Shown piece by piece: positions 61,879 to 64,000 of a DNA stretch of 64,000 nucleotides (the first letter of the stretch is position 1; every line of letters begins with the position of its first letter). The position numbers and the translations under genes are program-made. The DNA comes from Neobacillus cucumis (GTDB taxonomy: Bacteria; Bacillota; Bacilli; Bacillales; Cytobacillaceae): NCBI RefSeq assembly GCF_002860255.1, contig NZ_PGVE01000012.1:186001-250000 (forward strand), given 5' to 3'. Below the pieces are notes generated by a model. It worked only from the letters and a program-made list of their open reading frames with translations. It was not told where the DNA came from and ran no database searches.

Positions 61879-63216
61879 TTACAGTTGACGTGACTGCTTT
61901 ATCTTCCTTAAAGAGACTGGAATGCTGCTCACGCATGATAATAGCAATGCCACAAGTAATAGACTAACGAAAAACCCAAAGCTCAGGCTGAAACTTGATG
62001 ACACGTTTAGGATTCGGCTCGCTATTGAAGGGCCAAATGACATCCCTAAAAAGTTGATTAAGTTATAGATCCCCAGCCCAATTGCACTTTTTTCCTTCTT
62101 TATCGTGTGGGGAATATCAACATTGATAATAATGGTAAGGATTGTAAAGCTTATATTAATAAGGGCAACTCCAACACTAGCCACTGCAAATTGGTTTACT
62201 CCAAAGATGACTAATAGCAGAAATCCAATGAATTGAAGGACGACAGCAACGACCAATCGACCATTCCCTTGGATGCGGGTTATAGCTGGTCTTATTACGA
62301 AGCTCAGCAAAAAGGAAAAGATGGATATCCCCGCCAAAATAAAGCCAGTTTTCATGGCAGAGACATGAAACTGCTGTCCCGCTAACAGCGGAAAAAGAAA
62401 AATAATTCCCACCATGGCAGCATTATTAATAAAACTAAGCAAAAGGAACCGATTAAAGGCATAGAATCGAAAAAAAGAAAGATCCATAAATATCCCGACA
62501 TCTTGACGTTTGCCATGGATCCCCATAAAAAATACAGATATCACTGTAATGATTAGTAAATAACCATTTAATTTGACTCCTAAAATAAACGTCACGACAA
62601 AAATCAATAAATAAAGGAAGCCTATAAAATCAAACGGTTGGGTAAGCTTCTTCTGATTGGCATACCCGGATGGCACAAACCAAATAATTCCTAGCAAAGT
62701 GAAAATAGACATACTCATTAATAAAAATAGAGAGTGCCAGCCCCAAAAATGAGTAAAGAAGCCTCCCAGCAAAAATCCTATTCCTGAACCGAGTGATAGA
62801 CAGGCACCTATTAATGTTAGAGCCAGATTGCGTTTAGGTAAGGCGAGAAACTGATTCGTCAGGATCATGGATAATGCAATAAACGAACTACCACCGGACG
62901 CTTGAATCATACGAGCCAAGACCACAACGATAAAATCATTCGTCGTGTACCCTATAAGGGAACCTGTAACGAATAAACTAATCCCAAAGATTAATAAGCT
63001 CTTGATTTGGAAATAAGAAGCTAGCTTACTATATGTAATCGAACCACAGGCAATTACTAAAGTATAGGAAATAACCACCCAGCTAATTTTGGAGGCTGTC
63101 ACCTCAAGCCCATTCATCATATCAAATAAGGCAACATTAAACAGAAGTGAATTGGCTACCCCGGATAAAACGATTATACATAATGTGATAATCAACCTAT
63201 TCTCTTTTTGATTCAT
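61879..63216 (-). CDS. MFS exporter (DHA2/TetA(L)-like, 14-helix type)
   Basis: This 445-aa membrane protein has about 14 hydrophobic helices and the DHA2-type first half (TASKISWVVISYTLVIACGS near 40-59, ARMIQASGGSSFIALSMI near 101-118, GIGFLLGGFF near 144-153). Related proteins export tetracycline or other drugs with proton antiport. The ArsR-type regulator 66 bases upstream on the same strand probably controls it. ATG 63216 follows GGAGGAG-like bases. The substrate is unknown. Confidence 0.82.
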   Translation of the reverse strand: MNQKENRLIITLCIIVLSGVANSLLFNVALFDMMNGLEVTASKISWVVISYTLVIACGSITYSKLASYFQIKSLLIFGISLFVTGSLIGYTTNDFIVVVLARMIQASGGSSFIALSMILTNQFLALPKRNLALTLIGACLSLGSGIGFLLGGFFTHFWGWHSLFLLMSMSIFTLLGIIWFVPSGYANQKKLTQPFDFIGFLYLLIFVVTFILGVKLNGYLLIITVISVFFMGIHGKRQDVGIFMDLSFFRFYAFNRFLLLSFINNAAMVGIIFLFPLLAGQQFHVSAMKTGFILAGISIFSFLLSFVIRPAITRIQGNGRLVVAVVLQFIGFLLLVIFGVNQFAVASVGVALINISFTILTIIINVDIPHTIKKEKSAIGLGIYNLINFLGMSFGPSIASRILNVSSSFSLSFGFFVSLLLVALLLSCVSSIPVSLRKIKQSRQL

Positions 63217-63282
63217 CTATTTCTCCTCCATTATATTAAAGTCATAAAACTTTAGAACTAATAACCAAAAAAGGAGGCTACA

Positions 63283-63567
63283 TTAAAGTGTAGCCAAAAA
63301 CCCAGGTAAATAGCGGGTGAATGTTTCCTCATTTAATGAAACATATTTTATGACACCCTCACGGTCAATCTTCACCAGCTCTGCTTCGGATAAAATTTTT
63401 AAATGATAGGAACCATTGGACTTACTTACACCTAAACTCCTTCCAATATCCGTACACATCGGGCGATTGTTTCCGTAATACAATAAGCGGATGATTGCGA
63501 TCCTTTTTTCATCAGCTAAGGCATTAAATATTTTTATTCGTTGCGTATCGTTTTGTTCTAAAGTCAT
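63283..63567 (-). CDS. ArsR-family winged-helix regulator
   Basis: This 94-aa repressor-like protein is a complete ArsR HTH domain: NALADEKRIAIIRLLYYGNN (11-30), TDIGRSLGVSKSNGSYHLKI (about 39-58) and the wing EAELVKIDREGVIKYVSL. It has no obvious metal-binding Cys cluster (a single Cys in PMCTDIG), so the signal may not be a metal. It lies 66 bases upstream of the MFS exporter and likely regulates it. Confidence 0.85.
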   Translation of the reverse strand: MTLEQNDTQRIKIFNALADEKRIAIIRLLYYGNNRPMCTDIGRSLGVSKSNGSYHLKILSEAELVKIDREGVIKYVSLNEETFTRYLPGFLATL

Positions 63568-63686
63568 ATGACTATTATATTACCTAAATTCAAATTGTCA
63601 ACTTCTAACAGTTTCTTTCGTTCTCTTATTTTGTTTAATTTGATGGAATACCTTTTGGTGTTTGTTCCTTATAGTGAAAATATCAG

Positions 63687-63722
63687 AAATAAGCTGCTCA
63701 TAAAATTGAGCAGCTTATCTTA
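63687..63722 (-). terminator. Terminator of glgA
   Basis: ATAAGCTGCTCA and TGAGCAGCTTAT form a perfect 12-bp stem with a 6-base loop, about 30 bases past the glgA stop. Confidence 0.85.
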
Positions 63723-63750
63723 ATAAATTCATGATTTGAAAAAAATTCCT

Positions 63751-64000
63751 TCACTCTATTACTGAGTCAAATAGCAGTTTCTCATATATCTTGTTGTATT
63801 TCTTTGCGGATTGTAACCAACTATAATCTTGACCCATCGCATTTTGTACTAAGTGGCTCCAAATTTTATTTTGTTTATAAAAAGAAATCGCTCTTCTAAG
63901 TGTATGGAGCATATCATGAGCATTAAAATTTTTAAAGGTGAATCCGTTCCCGCTACCTGTAAACTCATTGTATGATTGAACCGTATCGTTCAAGCCCCCT
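63751..64000 (-). CDS. glgA: Glycogen synthase GlgA, C-terminal fragment
   Basis: The last 83 or so codons are in the window; the gene continues past the right edge, and the frame stays open to 64000 ([20 protein letters not shown]). The sequence GGLNDTV, then [20 protein letters not shown] and [20 protein letters not shown] matches the C-terminal GT5 part of bacterial glycogen synthases (ADP-glucose donor). The glg operon probably lies to the right. No complete start is visible. Confidence 0.88.
   Translation of the reverse strand, partial: GGLNDTVQSYNEFTGSGNGFTFKNFNAHDMLHTLRRAISFYKQNKIWSHLVQNAMGQDYSWLQSAKKYNKIYEKLLFDSVIE

Overview
This window looks like the chromosome of a low-GC, endospore-forming Bacillaceae (Bacillus/Neobacillus-like). 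The evidence is the SD-rich gene starts with frequent TTG/GTG initiation, a CotA-type coat laccase, a DUF1657/DUF421 spore-associated cluster, YwaF, YsnF-type and BA3454-type stress proteins, a B. subtilis-like fdhF-DUF1641-fdhD operon, CcpA cre boxes and a tmRNA tag ending in FAFAA. Genus and species cannot be fixed from sequence alone. No prophage, plasmid core or CRISPR array is visible. Mobile DNA is limited to a decayed IS1182-type transposase remnant, a MITE-like element and dispersed REP-like hairpins.

Layout. 1-5.6 kb: start of an SstT-like transporter, a helically phased ATTAACA repeat array, a GH4 alpha-galactosidase with a perfect cre box and an AraC regulator, DUF1904, then a stable-RNA cluster on the minus strand (tRNA-Ser, tmRNA, tRNA-Thr, tRNA-Asn, a small-type SRP RNA), then a beta-hydroxyacid dehydrogenase. 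5.6-15.4 kb: secreted M6 metalloprotease, CBO0543 membrane protein, PhoU-like DUF47 protein, YwaF-like protein whose C-terminus is encoded by a REP-like hairpin, a beta-propeller-like protein, a 44-aa BA3454-type protein, a SEC-C protein and CotA. 15.6-20.0 kb: formate dehydrogenase operon. 20-25.3 kb: small unknown genes, DUF1657-DUF1657-DUF421, a PD-(D/E)XK (DUF2161) plus CBS-HEPN gene pair, and an LCP cell-wall ligase. 25.3-33.2 kb: an 820-base gene-poor stretch, two oxidoreductases with a divergent AraC regulator, a YsnF-type stress protein behind a sigma-B-like promoter, a lipoprotein, and a vWA/macro-domain pair.

33.3-39.9 kb is a four-gene sensory operon: a CHASE3/HAMP/GAF hybrid kinase, a CheR-type methyltransferase, a REC-PAS-PAS kinase and a tethered sugar-binding-like protein. 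Its first two genes resemble the RsbK-RsbM sigma-B input module of Bacillus cereus. 40-44.7 kb: Bcr/CflA drug exporter, a His-rich small protein, a macrolide-type glycosyltransferase and a metzincin-like protein with a poly-His tail. 45-54.4 kb is a complete uptake-and-catabolism locus: lipoprotein SBP, two permeases, a two-domain ADP-ribosylglycohydrolase, a YesN/YesM-type two-component system and ribokinase, with a cre-like box in front. The simplest reading is import and hydrolysis of a ribosylated compound with phosphorylation of the freed ribose. 54.7-64 kb: FixH-like lipoprotein, general stress protein 26-like flavoprotein, a 1252-aa DUF4011-type helicase-nuclease (candidate defence protein), a LysM-SPOR secreted protein, the IS1182 remnant, an MFS exporter with an ArsR regulator, and the C-terminal end of glycogen synthase.

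The best candidates for something undescribed are the ADP-ribosylglycohydrolase/ribokinase uptake locus, the RsbK/RsbM-like operon with a different output protein, the PD-(D/E)XK plus CBS-HEPN pair, the tRNA-tmRNA-SRP RNA cluster, and the phased ATTAACA array.
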